Shown one piece after another: positions 8,842 through 18,317 of a stretch of DNA of 64,000 bases (position 1 is the stretch's first letter; each line of letters opens with the position of its first letter). The notes under the pieces are model-generated. The model was not told where the DNA came from and did no database searches. It saw only the letters and a list, made by a program, of their open reading frames with translations. The DNA is taken from the NCBI GenBank assembly GCA_902767015.1, contig CACXFV010000117.1, positions 53,552 through 117,551 on the forward strand, in the 5' to 3' direction. The stretch is from an uncultured Lachnospiraceae bacterium. Its GTDB lineage: Bacteria; Bacillota; Clostridia; Lachnospirales; Lachnospiraceae. A program made the translations under genes and the position numbers.

Positions 8842-9957
8842 TTATAGTTCTCTCCCACACATCTCAAGCGCCGACGCAATCACGGCATCCATATCATAAT
8901 ACCTGTACTCACCTAATCTTCCCCCGAAAATTACCTTCTCCTCTTTGTCCGCCAATGCTTTATATTCACTGTAGAGTTTTCCGTTTTTTTCATCATTGAC
9001 CGGATAATACGGCTCATCTCCTCTTTTCCACTCAGAGCTGTACTCACGACTGATAACTGTCTTCGGAAGGTCGTTACCCTCTTCATCTTTTCCAAATTCA
9101 AACCATTTATGTTCAATGATTCTGGTGTAAGGCGTCTCGCTGTCCGTATAATTAACCGCAGCATTTCCCTGATAATTAGGCTGATTAAGCACCTCTGTCT
9201 CAAATCTTACTGAACGATACGCAAGCGTACCTAACCGGTACCCAAAGTAAGCGTCAATTGCCCCTGTATATATTACCCTGTCTGCCAGCCTGTCCAACTC
9301 GTCTTTTTCCTCAAGGTAATCTACTTCCAGCCTTACTTCTGTATCACCAAGCATATTTTCTACCATCTTGGTATATCCCCCCATCGGAATCCCTTGATAA
9401 AGCGCATTAAAATAATTATTGTCAAAGGTCAGTCTGACCGGAAGTCTCTTAATGATAAAAGCAGGAAGTTCATGACACGGTCTGCCCCACTGCTTCTGTG
9501 TATATCCCTTAATTAGCTTTTCATAGATATCGGTTCCTACCAGACTGATTGCCTGCTCCTCTAAATTAGACGGATTTGCAATCCCCGCCATTCTTCTCTG
9601 TTCTTCAATCTTTTTGGCGGCCTCCTCCGGCGTCACCACCCCCCACATCTTATTAAACGTATACATATTAAATGGCAGTGAATACAATTCTCCCTTATAA
9701 TTCGCCACCGGCGAGTTGGTAAATCTGTTAAATTCTGCAAAACGGGTAATATACTGCCACACTTTCTGATTGTTCGTATGGAAAATATGTGCGCCATATT
9801 GATGAACGTTAATTCCCTCCTGCTTTTTGGTGTACACATTTCCCGCTACATTTGGTCTCTTATCAATGACAAGTACCTTTTTCCCTTTTTCGGCTGCCTG
9901 TTGTGCAAAAACAGCACCGTACAGTCCTGCTCCTACCACTAAATAATCGTATTTCAT
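8842..9957 (-). CDS. glf: UDP-galactopyranose mutase
   Basis: Flavoenzyme that interconverts UDP-galactopyranose and UDP-galactofuranose, giving Galf for cell-surface glycans. 371 residues with the FAD dinucleotide motif VVGAGLYGAVFA at the N-terminus, the HQYGAHIFHTN active-site stretch and the YTGAIDAYF and EYRYYDMD segments near the C-terminus. The ATG at 9957 starts MKYDYLVVG; the frame also opens with a GTG at 9978 but that adds seven atypical residues. It is divergent from the glycosyltransferase pair, which may act on the same surface polymers. Confidence 0.95.
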   Translation of the reverse strand: MKYDYLVVGAGLYGAVFAQQAAEKGKKVLVIDKRPNVAGNVYTKKQEGINVHQYGAHIFHTNNQKVWQYITRFAEFNRFTNSPVANYKGELYSLPFNMYTFNKMWGVVTPEEAAKKIEEQRRMAGIANPSNLEEQAISLVGTDIYEKLIKGYTQKQWGRPCHELPAFIIKRLPVRLTFDNNYFNALYQGIPMGGYTKMVENMLGDTEVRLEVDYLEEKDELDRLADRVIYTGAIDAYFGYRLGTLAYRSVRFETEVLNQPNYQGNAAVNYTDSETPYTRIIEHKWFEFGKDEEGNDLPKTVISREYSSEWKRGDEPYYPVNDEKNGKLYSEYKALADKEEKVIFGGRLGEYRYYDMDAVIASALEMCGREL

Positions 9958-10142
9958 AAAAAAACAATATCCTTTCACACATTTATTGGTGCTTTCGCAG
10001 CTGCCTGCGAATAATGACCATTATATAATAATTTTTCAAGAACGACAACAGTTATACTTGCAAATCAATTATTAATTTAGTATTATATAAGTTGTATTTT
10101 TATGCCTGCATTTGCGGCAGGCATCATATGGGAGATGATAGA

Positions 10143-11144
10143 ATGCACACCGTTGATATTGTGGTTCCCTGCTACAACGAAGCTGAGGGACTTACTGTAT
10201 TTTACGAGGAAACCTCTAAAGTAACGGATAATATTGATACTTATCAATTTAACTATATATTTGTAGATGACGGAAGTAAAGATGAAACCATAAATGTTAT
10301 CACAGCTCTTGCCGATTCCCATGAGAATGTCAGATATATTTCATTTTCAAGAAATTTCGGAAAGGAAGCAGGCATGTATGCCGGTCTTTTATACTCTTCC
10401 GCAGACTATGTCATTATTATGGATGCCGACTTGCAGCATCCTCCGGTTCTGATTCCCGACATGATTGAGGGAATCAGACAAGGGTATGACTGTGTTGCCG
10501 CAAAACGGACAAACCGTAAGGGAGAGGCAAGAATCCGAAGTATGTTTTCAAGATTTTTCTACAGGCTCACCAATAAAATGACCGACATCCATCTGGTTCA
10601 GGGTGCTGTTGACTACAGGATTATGTCCAGACAGATGGTGGATGCTGTTCTCTCTTTGTGCGAAACACAACGTTTTTCAAAAGGAATCTTTGAATGGGTG
10701 GGGTTTAAGAAGAAATGGCTTCCTTATGAGAATGTGGAACGCAAAATCGGCAAAACCAAGTGGAGCTTTAGAAGTCTGTTTAAATATGCCATTGACGGTA
10801 TCACTGCTTTTTCGGTTGCACCACTCAGAATGGTGACCGGTTTCGGATTTTTCATATCTATTGCGGCATTCTTTTATATTGCCGTCACTCTGATACAGAC
10901 GCTTATTTTCGGAATATCCGTTCCCGGCTATGTCACCACACTCTCTGCAGTGCTGTTTTTAGGTGGCATTATCGAATTTTCCATCGGTGTATTGGGAGAA
11001 TATATCGGTCATATTTATATTGAAACTAAAAACAGACCGCTGTTCATTGTCAGAAATACCAATATTGAGCTGCAGCCTGCGCAATCAAATGCAACAAAAT
11101 CAGATGTTAACGCCACTATTACCGGCAGACAGTCATCATTCTGA
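10143..11144 (+). CDS. GT2 glycosyltransferase, CsbB/GtrB-like (polyprenyl-phosphate sugar synthase)
   Basis: Probably transfers a sugar from a nucleotide donor to undecaprenyl phosphate at the inner membrane face. A 333-residue GT-A domain carries VVPCYNE, VDDGSKD and the metal-binding MDADLQHPP, then two C-terminal membrane helices (about residues 230-255 and 265-290), the Dpm1/GtrB/CsbB layout. The start at 10143 has GGGAG 9 nt upstream. The next gene, 42 bp on, holds the flippase-like and transferase-like parts such enzymes need. The sugar is not predictable; Galf is a weak guess from nearby glf. Confidence 0.88.
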   Translation: MHTVDIVVPCYNEAEGLTVFYEETSKVTDNIDTYQFNYIFVDDGSKDETINVITALADSHENVRYISFSRNFGKEAGMYAGLLYSSADYVIIMDADLQHPPVLIPDMIEGIRQGYDCVAAKRTNRKGEARIRSMFSRFFYRLTNKMTDIHLVQGAVDYRIMSRQMVDAVLSLCETQRFSKGIFEWVGFKKKWLPYENVERKIGKTKWSFRSLFKYAIDGITAFSVAPLRMVTGFGFFISIAAFFYIAVTLIQTLIFGISVPGYVTTLSAVLFLGGIIEFSIGVLGEYIGHIYIETKNRPLFIVRNTNIELQPAQSNATKSDVNATITGRQSSF

Positions 11145-11186
11145 CATTTATATTTCAATTTTCAACTGAAAGGAATTTATTTTAAA

Positions 11187-14171
11187 ATGAATAACCTCAA
11201 AAAATTTATTAATAAGGAAACAATACTATATCTTATATTTGGTGTACTGACCACCCTTGTGAATTTCATTGCCTACTTTATTTTTACTAATATATCTATC
11301 AACTATCTGGTTGCCAATGTCATGGCATGGTGTCTCGCCTTTGCATTTGCTTATGTAACCAATAAGCTTTTTGTCTTTAACAGTAAAACTTCCACCTTAT
11401 CCGCTTTATTAAATGAATTTACGGAATTTCTGGGTGCCAGAATTTTTTCGCTGTTGTTTGAGCTGGTATTTATGTATATCACGGTTACAATATTTGGCAT
11501 GTATCACTTTGTGGCTAAGATTTTTGCCAGTATATTTGTGGTAATCATTAACTATTTATTCAGTAAACTGCTTATTTTTAAAGGTGATGACAAAAAAGAA
11601 CACTCTCTGCTGGACTCCATCAGAGAAAATCTTGCTTTTTTTATCTCCTTTTTAGTGCCCTGCATTATCCTGATTATCATTTATTACATGCGAAAAATAT
11701 ATCCGTTTGGCGATAATATGTACCTGAGAAGTGACTGTTATCATCAGTATGCACCATTTATGATGGAGTTTTACAACAAAATCAAAAATGGCGGCAACTT
11801 TACTTTCTCATGGAATATTGGTATGGGGATTAATTTCAGTGCCCTGTACGCTTACTATCTGGCAAGTCCGGTAAACTGGTTTATCTGCCTTGTCTCTCCG
11901 AACCATATTCCTGAGATTATGAGTGTCTTTATTGTGGTGAAAAGTTCTCTTTGCAGCACTACTTTCGCTTATTATCTAAGCAGACACTTTAACACCAAAA
12001 AGCTCACCATTGCCACACTTTCTATTTTCTATGCACTTTCCTCCTATTTTTGTGCATACAGCTGGAATCTGATGTGGATTGATTGTTTACTGCTGTTTCC
12101 GCTTATCATTCTCGGGCTTGAAAAGCTGGTAAAGGAAAATAAGTGTTATCTCTATTGCATTACCCTTGGTATTGCTATTTTATCCAATTATTATATCGCC
12201 ATTATGATCTGCATCTTCTGTGTCATATACTATATTGCTCTTGTGTGTTCCAGTGACGAGGAAAAGACCATGGGCTATTTAACTGTCAGATGTAAAAATT
12301 TTGTACTCTATTCTCTGTTAGCAGGTGGTTTTGCGGCAGTGACGTTTCTGCCTGCCTATTATGCCTTAAGTGCTACCGCATCAGGTGAATTTGAGTTTCC
12401 AAAAACAATTGTGACTTATTTTTCCGCATTATTCATGCTGTCGCGTTCACTGATTAACGTAGAACCGGCGGTATTTTCCGCCCATGATCCTAACATATAC
12501 TGTGGCGTAATCGTATTTTTATTAATTCCGCTGTATATCATGAATCCTAAGATTAATATCAGAGAGAAGATTGCCAAAGTGGTCATTGTTTTTTTCCTGT
12601 TATTCAGCTTTAATACCAATATTCCTAACTACATCTGGCACGGCTTTCACTATCCTAACAGTCTGCCATGCCGTGAATCCTTCCTGTATATTTTTATGGT
12701 ACTCTCAATGGGATATGAGTCAATTGTCTATATCAGGGAAAATACACGCAAACAGCTCTTTGGCACTTTCGCTGGCGCCATTGCCACCATCTTTGTTATT
12801 GAAGAACTTTTTGTGTCAGATACCTACAGTTCTCTGACCATTTATATCAGTATCGGCTTTCTGATATTCTATATGATTACCATCTGCCTTATGCGGAATA
12901 ATAATTACAAGCAGAACTTTATTGCCTACCTGCTGATTATCATGATTGCCGCCGAAGCGTTTATCAATACAGACGAGACGGCACTGAGCACCTGCACACG
13001 TTCCGCTTATTTAAGAGACAATGCCTCCATCGAAAAATTGGTGGACATGGCAAAGGAAGCAGAAGCATCAGAGGGAAACACGGATTTCTTCAGAATTGAA
13101 AAGGAGGACCGTCGTTCTAAGAACGATGCGGCATGGAGTAACTACCACGGTGCCTCTATCTTTTCTTCCACTACCAACGCAGGGCTTAGTAAATATTACG
13201 GTGCACTGGGCTTTGAGGAATCCACCAATGCCTATGCCTATTACGGACATACGCCTTTGACGGAAGCTATGTTCTCAATCAAATATGTCCTCAGCACACG
13301 TTCCCTTGTGGAAACAGAATATCTTCACTTCTTTGCAAGTGACAACTACATCAATTATGCCAACAATGATTCGGTATACTATATGTATGCCAATACTTAC
13401 AGCCTTCCCCTTGCCTTTATGATGCCTGCAACGGTGGCTGACAACTGGGATATCACAGATCCGAATCCTTTTTCCGTGCAGAATGGACTGGTAAATGCCA
13501 TCCTGAATCGAAGTGAGGAGGAGCCTAAAATGTATACACGACTGATGGTTTCAACCATAGGAGAGGATAATGAGGTATCTCTTGATACAGATACGCATTT
13601 ATTCATCTATGTAACCACATCCCTGGATAGTATTACGGTCACAAAGACTAATCCCGACGGCTCAACCTCCACTAAAAATTATTCCTCTATGACACACAGT
13701 CATATGCTTGATCTGGGAGAACTGGAGGCAGGCTCAAAGGTTACGGTTACCTCGTCAGATGCCGATGTGCCGACCATTCAGCTATATGCCTACAGCTTTG
13801 ATAAAGATATCTTCTTAGATACCTTCCATAAGCTAAATGAAAGCACCTTGAATATCACGAAATATACCGACACCTCCCTAAACGGTACTATTCAGGTGAA
13901 GGAAAGCGGTTTATTATATACCTCCATTCCATATGACAAGGGCTGGTCTGTATATGTCGATGGAAGAAAAGTGAGAACCCATGCTTTTAAAGACGCATTA
14001 GTTTCCATTTATCTGGAAAGCGGCGAGCACGAGCTGCGGTTTGAATTTACCCCTGTAGGGCTTAAGGGGGGCATGATGATTACTATATTAAGTATCCTCA
14101 TTTTTATCGCCATATTCGCAGCTGATATGATTATCAGAAGACATTCCTCTCAATTGCAGAAGGAAGAATAA
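11187..14171 (+). CDS. GtrA-YfhO fusion membrane protein (flippase + GT-C-like glycosyltransferase)
   Basis: A 994-residue polytopic protein with two joined parts. Residues 1-140 form a GtrA-type four-helix domain (VLTTLVNFIAYF, NVMAWCLAFAFAYVTNKLFVF, FSLLFELVFMYITVTIFG, NYLFSKLLIF), the family that flips polyprenyl-linked sugars. From about 150 on it is YfhO-like: GDNMYLRSDCYHQYAPFM in the first outside loop, about a dozen membrane helices, a large outside domain (about 610-950) with IPYDKGWSVYVDGRKV, and a last helix. YfhO partners CsbB in wall or lipoteichoic acid glycosylation in Bacillus and Listeria. The two genes together could supply synthase, flippase and transferase. Confidence 0.87.
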   Translation: MNNLKKFINKETILYLIFGVLTTLVNFIAYFIFTNISINYLVANVMAWCLAFAFAYVTNKLFVFNSKTSTLSALLNEFTEFLGARIFSLLFELVFMYITVTIFGMYHFVAKIFASIFVVIINYLFSKLLIFKGDDKKEHSLLDSIRENLAFFISFLVPCIILIIIYYMRKIYPFGDNMYLRSDCYHQYAPFMMEFYNKIKNGGNFTFSWNIGMGINFSALYAYYLASPVNWFICLVSPNHIPEIMSVFIVVKSSLCSTTFAYYLSRHFNTKKLTIATLSIFYALSSYFCAYSWNLMWIDCLLLFPLIILGLEKLVKENKCYLYCITLGIAILSNYYIAIMICIFCVIYYIALVCSSDEEKTMGYLTVRCKNFVLYSLLAGGFAAVTFLPAYYALSATASGEFEFPKTIVTYFSALFMLSRSLINVEPAVFSAHDPNIYCGVIVFLLIPLYIMNPKINIREKIAKVVIVFFLLFSFNTNIPNYIWHGFHYPNSLPCRESFLYIFMVLSMGYESIVYIRENTRKQLFGTFAGAIATIFVIEELFVSDTYSSLTIYISIGFLIFYMITICLMRNNNYKQNFIAYLLIIMIAAEAFINTDETALSTCTRSAYLRDNASIEKLVDMAKEAEASEGNTDFFRIEKEDRRSKNDAAWSNYHGASIFSSTTNAGLSKYYGALGFEESTNAYAYYGHTPLTEAMFSIKYVLSTRSLVETEYLHFFASDNYINYANNDSVYYMYANTYSLPLAFMMPATVADNWDITDPNPFSVQNGLVNAILNRSEEEPKMYTRLMVSTIGEDNEVSLDTDTHLFIYVTTSLDSITVTKTNPDGSTSTKNYSSMTHSHMLDLGELEAGSKVTVTSSDADVPTIQLYAYSFDKDIFLDTFHKLNESTLNITKYTDTSLNGTIQVKESGLLYTSIPYDKGWSVYVDGRKVRTHAFKDALVSIYLESGEHELRFEFTPVGLKGGMMITILSILIFIAIFAADMIIRRHSSQLQKEE

Positions 14172-14193
14172 AGCAGTCATCAATATGAAATAT

Positions 14194-14244
14194 AAAACAG
14201 GTTCCTTCTCTCAAGCCAACTACATGAGGAATGAACCTGTTTTT
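14194..14244 (+). terminator. Terminator after the GT2/GtrA-YfhO operon
   Basis: AAAACAGGTTC (14194-14204) pairs with GAACCTGTTTT (14234-14244), with a partly paired interior and a T-run at the 3' side. It sits between convergent genes and may serve both strands, since the minus side is also A/T rich. Confidence 0.75.
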
Positions 14245-14274
14245 ATGAAGCTTTAACAATCAGCTGACTTTCAT

Positions 14275-15309
14275 TTAATTTTCAATGCATGCAAAAAAAT
14301 CATCCACCTTAATATTCGTCATATCTGCCAATCTGATTTTCTCCCATGCCTTATCATTAAACTCAGAGGAAAGCTCATTGACAAACGGATCATACACTTG
14401 ACGGAAAGCCTCATTCTTTGCTTTCAAGACCATCGCCTCTTTATTCTTCTGTGTCTCCTCTGCCAGATAATCACTGATGCATTTAATAATATAGTACCCG
14501 TCCGGTGTCTCAATAACATCACTGACCTCTCCCTCCTTTAGGGCAAAGGCCACTTTTTCAAACTCCTCTATCATTTCCCCCTTTCCAAACTGGTACTCAA
14601 TCTGCCCGGCATCTGTATTTTTAGTGGCAATCTCCACAAAATCGCTTCCGTTTTTTATCTGTTCCAACGCTCCATCAATATTTTTCTTTGCTTCCTGCTT
14701 CTCCTCTTGTGTATATTCTATTCTGTTGCCCTCATTATCCATCATATATGTCTTCTGATAAATACTCTGCACCCTGATTACCTTGGCATCTGCATCACTA
14801 ATCTCAGGATTAATACCCTTAACGATTTCCTCGTATACTTTATTCGCCAGCAGATACTCCTCGTAAGCCTTTGTCACATCTGCATCTGTCACACCGAGAT
14901 AAGTCTTTTCCTCCTCTGACAGAGCCGAAAAATACTTTTGTGAAGCATTTGCGGCTTTTTCCTTTTCTGCCTCTGACAATTGCAGCTTCTTTTCCTTTGC
15001 AAGAAGGTTTAATGTTTTAATACGGGCACACCGGTCCTTGACACTGTCCTTAACATAATTTTCAAAGGTGGTATCACCTATACTCTTATCCCATATATCT
15101 GTTCCAAAGGATTCTTCATACACATTTTTTTCAGTCGTAAGATACATCAATGCATCAGATACGCTGAACTTACTTCCATCAATTTTAAATAAATCCGAAT
15201 CGCTGAGACCTGTTGTAATTCTGATATTTTTTCCTCCGATACTGCAGCCTGCCGTCAGAACGGCAACCGACATAGTCAACGCCGCAAAATACACTGTTTT
15301 TCTCTTCAT
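14275..15309 (-). CDS. Parvulin-type peptidyl-prolyl isomerase lipoprotein (PrsA-like)
   Basis: Membrane-anchored foldase for secreted proteins. 344 residues begin with a lipoprotein signal ending in LTAGCS, then a SurA/PrsA-like helical N-terminal region (about 50-190). A rotamase domain follows (about 185-290; IRVQSIYQKTYMMDN, KNTDAGQIEYQFGKGEM, LKEGEVSDVIETPDGYYIIK). The DG-YYIIK ending is typical, but the first strand lacks the usual ARHIL histidine, so isomerase activity may be weak. The start at 15309 has AAAGGAG; the longer frame to 15387 is not needed. The giant surface protein in this window could be a client. Confidence 0.85.
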   Translation of the reverse strand: MKRKTVYFAALTMSVAVLTAGCSIGGKNIRITTGLSDSDLFKIDGSKFSVSDALMYLTTEKNVYEESFGTDIWDKSIGDTTFENYVKDSVKDRCARIKTLNLLAKEKKLQLSEAEKEKAANASQKYFSALSEEEKTYLGVTDADVTKAYEEYLLANKVYEEIVKGINPEISDADAKVIRVQSIYQKTYMMDNEGNRIEYTQEEKQEAKKNIDGALEQIKNGSDFVEIATKNTDAGQIEYQFGKGEMIEEFEKVAFALKEGEVSDVIETPDGYYIIKCISDYLAEETQKNKEAMVLKAKNEAFRQVYDPFVNELSSEFNDKAWEKIRLADMTNIKVDDFFACIEN

Positions 15310-15340
15310 TTTATCTGCTCCTTTCCTGTCAAGCCCGTAC

Positions 15341-16666
15341 TCATCCAAGCATCTGCCGGATTTCCTGCGGTGTACTGACAAGCGCATCCGCTCCGGCGTC
15401 CATTAATTCCTCTTTTGTTCTGAAACCCCAAAGTACTCCCACTGTATATAAGCCATAATTCTTACCGGTGAGCATGTCTGTATTGGTATCCCCGATATAA
15501 AGACATTCTGACGCTTCCACACCGATTTTGTCAAGAATGATTCTGATTCCCTCTCCGCTTGGCTTTCTCTTATAATCGTCACGCTGTCCTAAAACCATAT
15601 CAAAATAGTCTTCACCAAACAGTTGGCGCAATATATGCTCAACATTTTCCTGCCGTTTGTTGGAAAAAATACATATTTTTATACCTGATTTTTTGAGATT
15701 ATCAAACAACTCTCTGATGCCCTCATATGGGGCAACCTTATAGGTACATCTCTCCTCAAATAATTCTGTGTACCTCGAAATCGCTTTCTCGTAACAGGCA
15801 AGCGCTGTATCCCCCGATGCCATTAACGCACGTTTTATCAGTTCAAATTGTCCATCACCTGCAAACACCTTGTAGCTTTCCATATCATGCTGCTTTAACC
15901 CTATCTCCTCCAGCACAAGATTAACCGTCGAACCGATGGATTCCACTGTATCAAGTGTCGTTCCGTCTAAATCAAAGATACAGGCTTTTATCCCATGTCT
16001 GTTTTCAAACACACTGTCACAGAGATTGACACCCAGTGTATCCCTCACTTCGTTAAAAAGTCTTGCAATCGGCAATCCCACCACATTATTATAATCGCCT
16101 TCGATTCCGATAACATATTTTCCGAATATTCCCTGTATACCATAGGCGCCTGCCTTATCGAAGGGCTCACCTGTAGCAATATATTCATGAATATCCTCCT
16201 CTGACAGCTTTGCCACATGTACCTTCGTACATTCACTGAACTGAAGCCATCTGACAGGCTGCCTTTCACCGCCGGATAAGAAAATTACCGTCACACCCGT
16301 GTACACCTCATGAATATTGCCGGAAAGCATCTTCAACATTTGAAAAGCCTCTTTAGCATCCTTAGGCTTTCCGAGAATCCTTCCACCATAGGAGACAACT
16401 GTATCTGCACCAATGATAATCTTTGGTGAACGTACACTCATCTCCGGTAAATGCTGTCCGGCAATCTCCTGCATTATCTGCTCTCTGATATCCTCTGCTT
16501 TTTGCCCTGACAACTCAATGACCACTTCTTTTGGTCTGTCCGTAGTGATAATCTCCTGTTTTGTGCTCACCATACATCGATAGGAAATTCCTATCTGGCT
16601 TAAGAGTTCTTTTCTTCTCGGCGATTTTGAGGCCAATATAATATCTAAATTCTTCTTTACTTTCAT
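15341..16666 (-). CDS. Maf nucleotide pyrophosphatase fused to a HAD phosphatase
   Basis: Two enzymes in one 441-residue chain. Residues 1-205 are Maf (septum-formation protein/non-canonical NTP pyrophosphatase) with ILASKSPRRKELL, the catalytic IIGADTVV and DKAGAYGIQG. Residues 215-441 are a haloacid-dehalogenase phosphatase of the phosphoglycolate phosphatase type: FDLDGTTLDT nucleophile motif, FSNKRQENV, then KPSGEGI and YIGDTNTDML for magnesium. The reading frame is open across the joint, so it is a real fusion. The pair could first convert a bad NTP to NMP and then dephosphorylate it. Start follows AAAGGA. Confidence 0.9.
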   Translation of the reverse strand: MKVKKNLDIILASKSPRRKELLSQIGISYRCMVSTKQEIITTDRPKEVVIELSGQKAEDIREQIMQEIAGQHLPEMSVRSPKIIIGADTVVSYGGRILGKPKDAKEAFQMLKMLSGNIHEVYTGVTVIFLSGGERQPVRWLQFSECTKVHVAKLSEEDIHEYIATGEPFDKAGAYGIQGIFGKYVIGIEGDYNNVVGLPIARLFNEVRDTLGVNLCDSVFENRHGIKACIFDLDGTTLDTVESIGSTVNLVLEEIGLKQHDMESYKVFAGDGQFELIKRALMASGDTALACYEKAISRYTELFEERCTYKVAPYEGIRELFDNLKKSGIKICIFSNKRQENVEHILRQLFGEDYFDMVLGQRDDYKRKPSGEGIRIILDKIGVEASECLYIGDTNTDMLTGKNYGLYTVGVLWGFRTKEELMDAGADALVSTPQEIRQMLG

Positions 16667-16714
16667 ATCTGCTTCCTTTCCATTGCAAAGCTATATCCTG
16701 CACTTCTTTCTGTG

Positions 16715-17542
16715 CTACAAAAGGTTGGTCAGTACATCTTCAAAACATACCCCATCCTCCTGAGGGATATTTCTTTCGTCAGAAATGACAAGGCACTTTT
16801 TGATAAACTGCACCGCTCTTCTCACTGATGTCATAAAATCTACTCCATTGACGGCATCCGCTGAAATGATGGCTGAAAAAATATCCCCCGTACCCGAACG
16901 GGTAATACCAATCCTTTTACTTTTAATAATCATGTCTTTTTTACCTTTTTCATAGACATAATTACTAATGTACCTGTCGCGCATAATGCCGGTAATCACA
17001 ATCTTCTCCGGTCCCATCTGTGCCAGCCTGTCCGCCATTTTTCTGATAGCTTTATAATCCATCGCTTCTCTGTATTCAGTATCGGTCAGGATACAGCATT
17101 CCGTCAGGTTCGGCGTGATAATGTCTGACAAACAGACTAACTCTCTTAACTTTTCACACATTTCTTCGGTATATGTAGCATACTTCACACCATCATCCCC
17201 CATAACGGGGTCTACAATGACCACTGTATTTTCTCCCTTAAAATCCTCTATAAACCTTCTGACAATTTCTATCTGCTTTGCAGAACCCAAAAAACCTGTA
17301 GAAATCCCTTCAAATTCAAGCTGCAGCCCCTTCCACCTGTCAATATATTCCTGCATCTTATCGGTATAATCGTCAAAAAAATATTCCGGATATGCTGTAT
17401 GATTAGAAAAAATAGAGGTCGGTACCGGGCAGCATTGAATCTTTAGTGCTGAAATGACCGGCAGTGCAACGGTTATCGAACACTTTCCAAATCCTGTAAA
17501 ATCATTAATCAATGCTATTTTTTTCTGATTATTATGTGACAC
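16715..17542 (-). CDS. pdxK: Pyridoxal/pyridoxamine kinase
   Basis: Ribokinase-fold kinase making pyridoxal 5'-phosphate in B6 salvage. It opens with IALINDFTGFGKCSITVALP, carries VDPVMGDDG and ends with the GTGD anion-hole/catalytic aspartate (RSGTGDIFSAI). The GFGKCS substrate loop and PVPTSIFSNHTAYP are typical of the pyridoxamine kinase branch. The frame opens with GTG at 17551, but a GGAG site spaced 8 nt before the GTG at 17542 makes that start more likely. Argument against a hydroxymethylpyrimidine kinase: the NHTAYP and DFTGFG stretches. Confidence 0.87.
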   Translation of the reverse strand: MSHNNQKKIALINDFTGFGKCSITVALPVISALKIQCCPVPTSIFSNHTAYPEYFFDDYTDKMQEYIDRWKGLQLEFEGISTGFLGSAKQIEIVRRFIEDFKGENTVVIVDPVMGDDGVKYATYTEEMCEKLRELVCLSDIITPNLTECCILTDTEYREAMDYKAIRKMADRLAQMGPEKIVITGIMRDRYISNYVYEKGKKDMIIKSKRIGITRSGTGDIFSAIISADAVNGVDFMTSVRRAVQFIKKCLVISDERNIPQEDGVCFEDVLTNLL

Positions 17543-17566
17543 TTCTATCACTCCATTTCCAAACTT

Positions 17567-18316
17567 CTAAACAATCCTTCTGATAATATAAATAATCAGC
17601 AGATGTACCGGATAATACAGATAGAAAAACCACTTCAACTTTTTCTCTATGATTCCCTTTTCTCCGTTGTACATCCAGATAACCGGAATTGCCGCTATGG
17701 CATATGCCTGTACTCCGCCAATCAGATACATATTGATATAAATCTGAAAAGCACACGAAACCATTGCATTGAACCTGAATTCATAAAATCCGAAAATCAT
17801 CAGGATACCATAAAATGAATAATCTGTTTTTAACACATAGGCAATAAAACATCCCAAAAACAGAACAAATAATTCTAAAATCAATGCTATAAAATACAGT
17901 TTTCCCTTTAATTTAAGCTTAATCTGCTCTATGACACAGATGACCGCCAGACCGATTGCCAATGTAAAAAAGACATTTTGATGTTCCAAATGATATGCGG
18001 TATTAAAAAAGGCAAGGTCAAAAAATACCTCTGCCATCAGGGCAAATGCGGTAAGACGCAGTATATATTTCACACAATTTCTTGTATGAAACATTCCATT
18101 GACAATCATATAGCAATAGATGGGAAAAGCAAGTCTTCCTATCATACGCAAAAACAAATACTGAGGCAGCAAAGCCGCCCCAATATGATCTATCGTCATC
18201 GTTATGGTCGCTAATAGCTTAATGGCGCCTGAACTAAGGCACAGTAAGCTAAACTCCCTGCCATCCTTCGTGCCATCCGGTTTTATTCTTTCATTTGAGC
18301 CGATTTCCGGTTTCAT
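17567..18316 (-). CDS. TraX-like integral membrane protein
   Basis: 249 residues with about seven hydrophobic segments. The family mark is the start of the hydrophobic part, IKLLATITMTIDHIGAAL, followed by LRMIGRLAFPIYCYMIVNG, which matches TraX proteins. These are named after the F-plasmid pilin N-acetylase but are common chromosomal genes in Firmicutes, probably acyltransferase-like. Its ribosome site (GGAGG) lies in the last codons of the GH13-like gene and the start is one base past that stop, so the two are translated together. A plasmid origin is not implied. Confidence 0.8.
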   Translation of the reverse strand: MKPEIGSNERIKPDGTKDGREFSLLCLSSGAIKLLATITMTIDHIGAALLPQYLFLRMIGRLAFPIYCYMIVNGMFHTRNCVKYILRLTAFALMAEVFFDLAFFNTAYHLEHQNVFFTLAIGLAVICVIEQIKLKLKGKLYFIALILELFVLFLGCFIAYVLKTDYSFYGILMIFGFYEFRFNAMVSCAFQIYINMYLIGGVQAYAIAAIPVIWMYNGEKGIIEKKLKWFFYLYYPVHLLIIYIIRRIV

Positions 18317-18317
18317 A

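Noticed and set aside
17567-18316. TraX as evidence of a conjugative element
   Set aside because: No other transfer genes are near, and TraX-like proteins are frequent chromosomal genes in Firmicutes.
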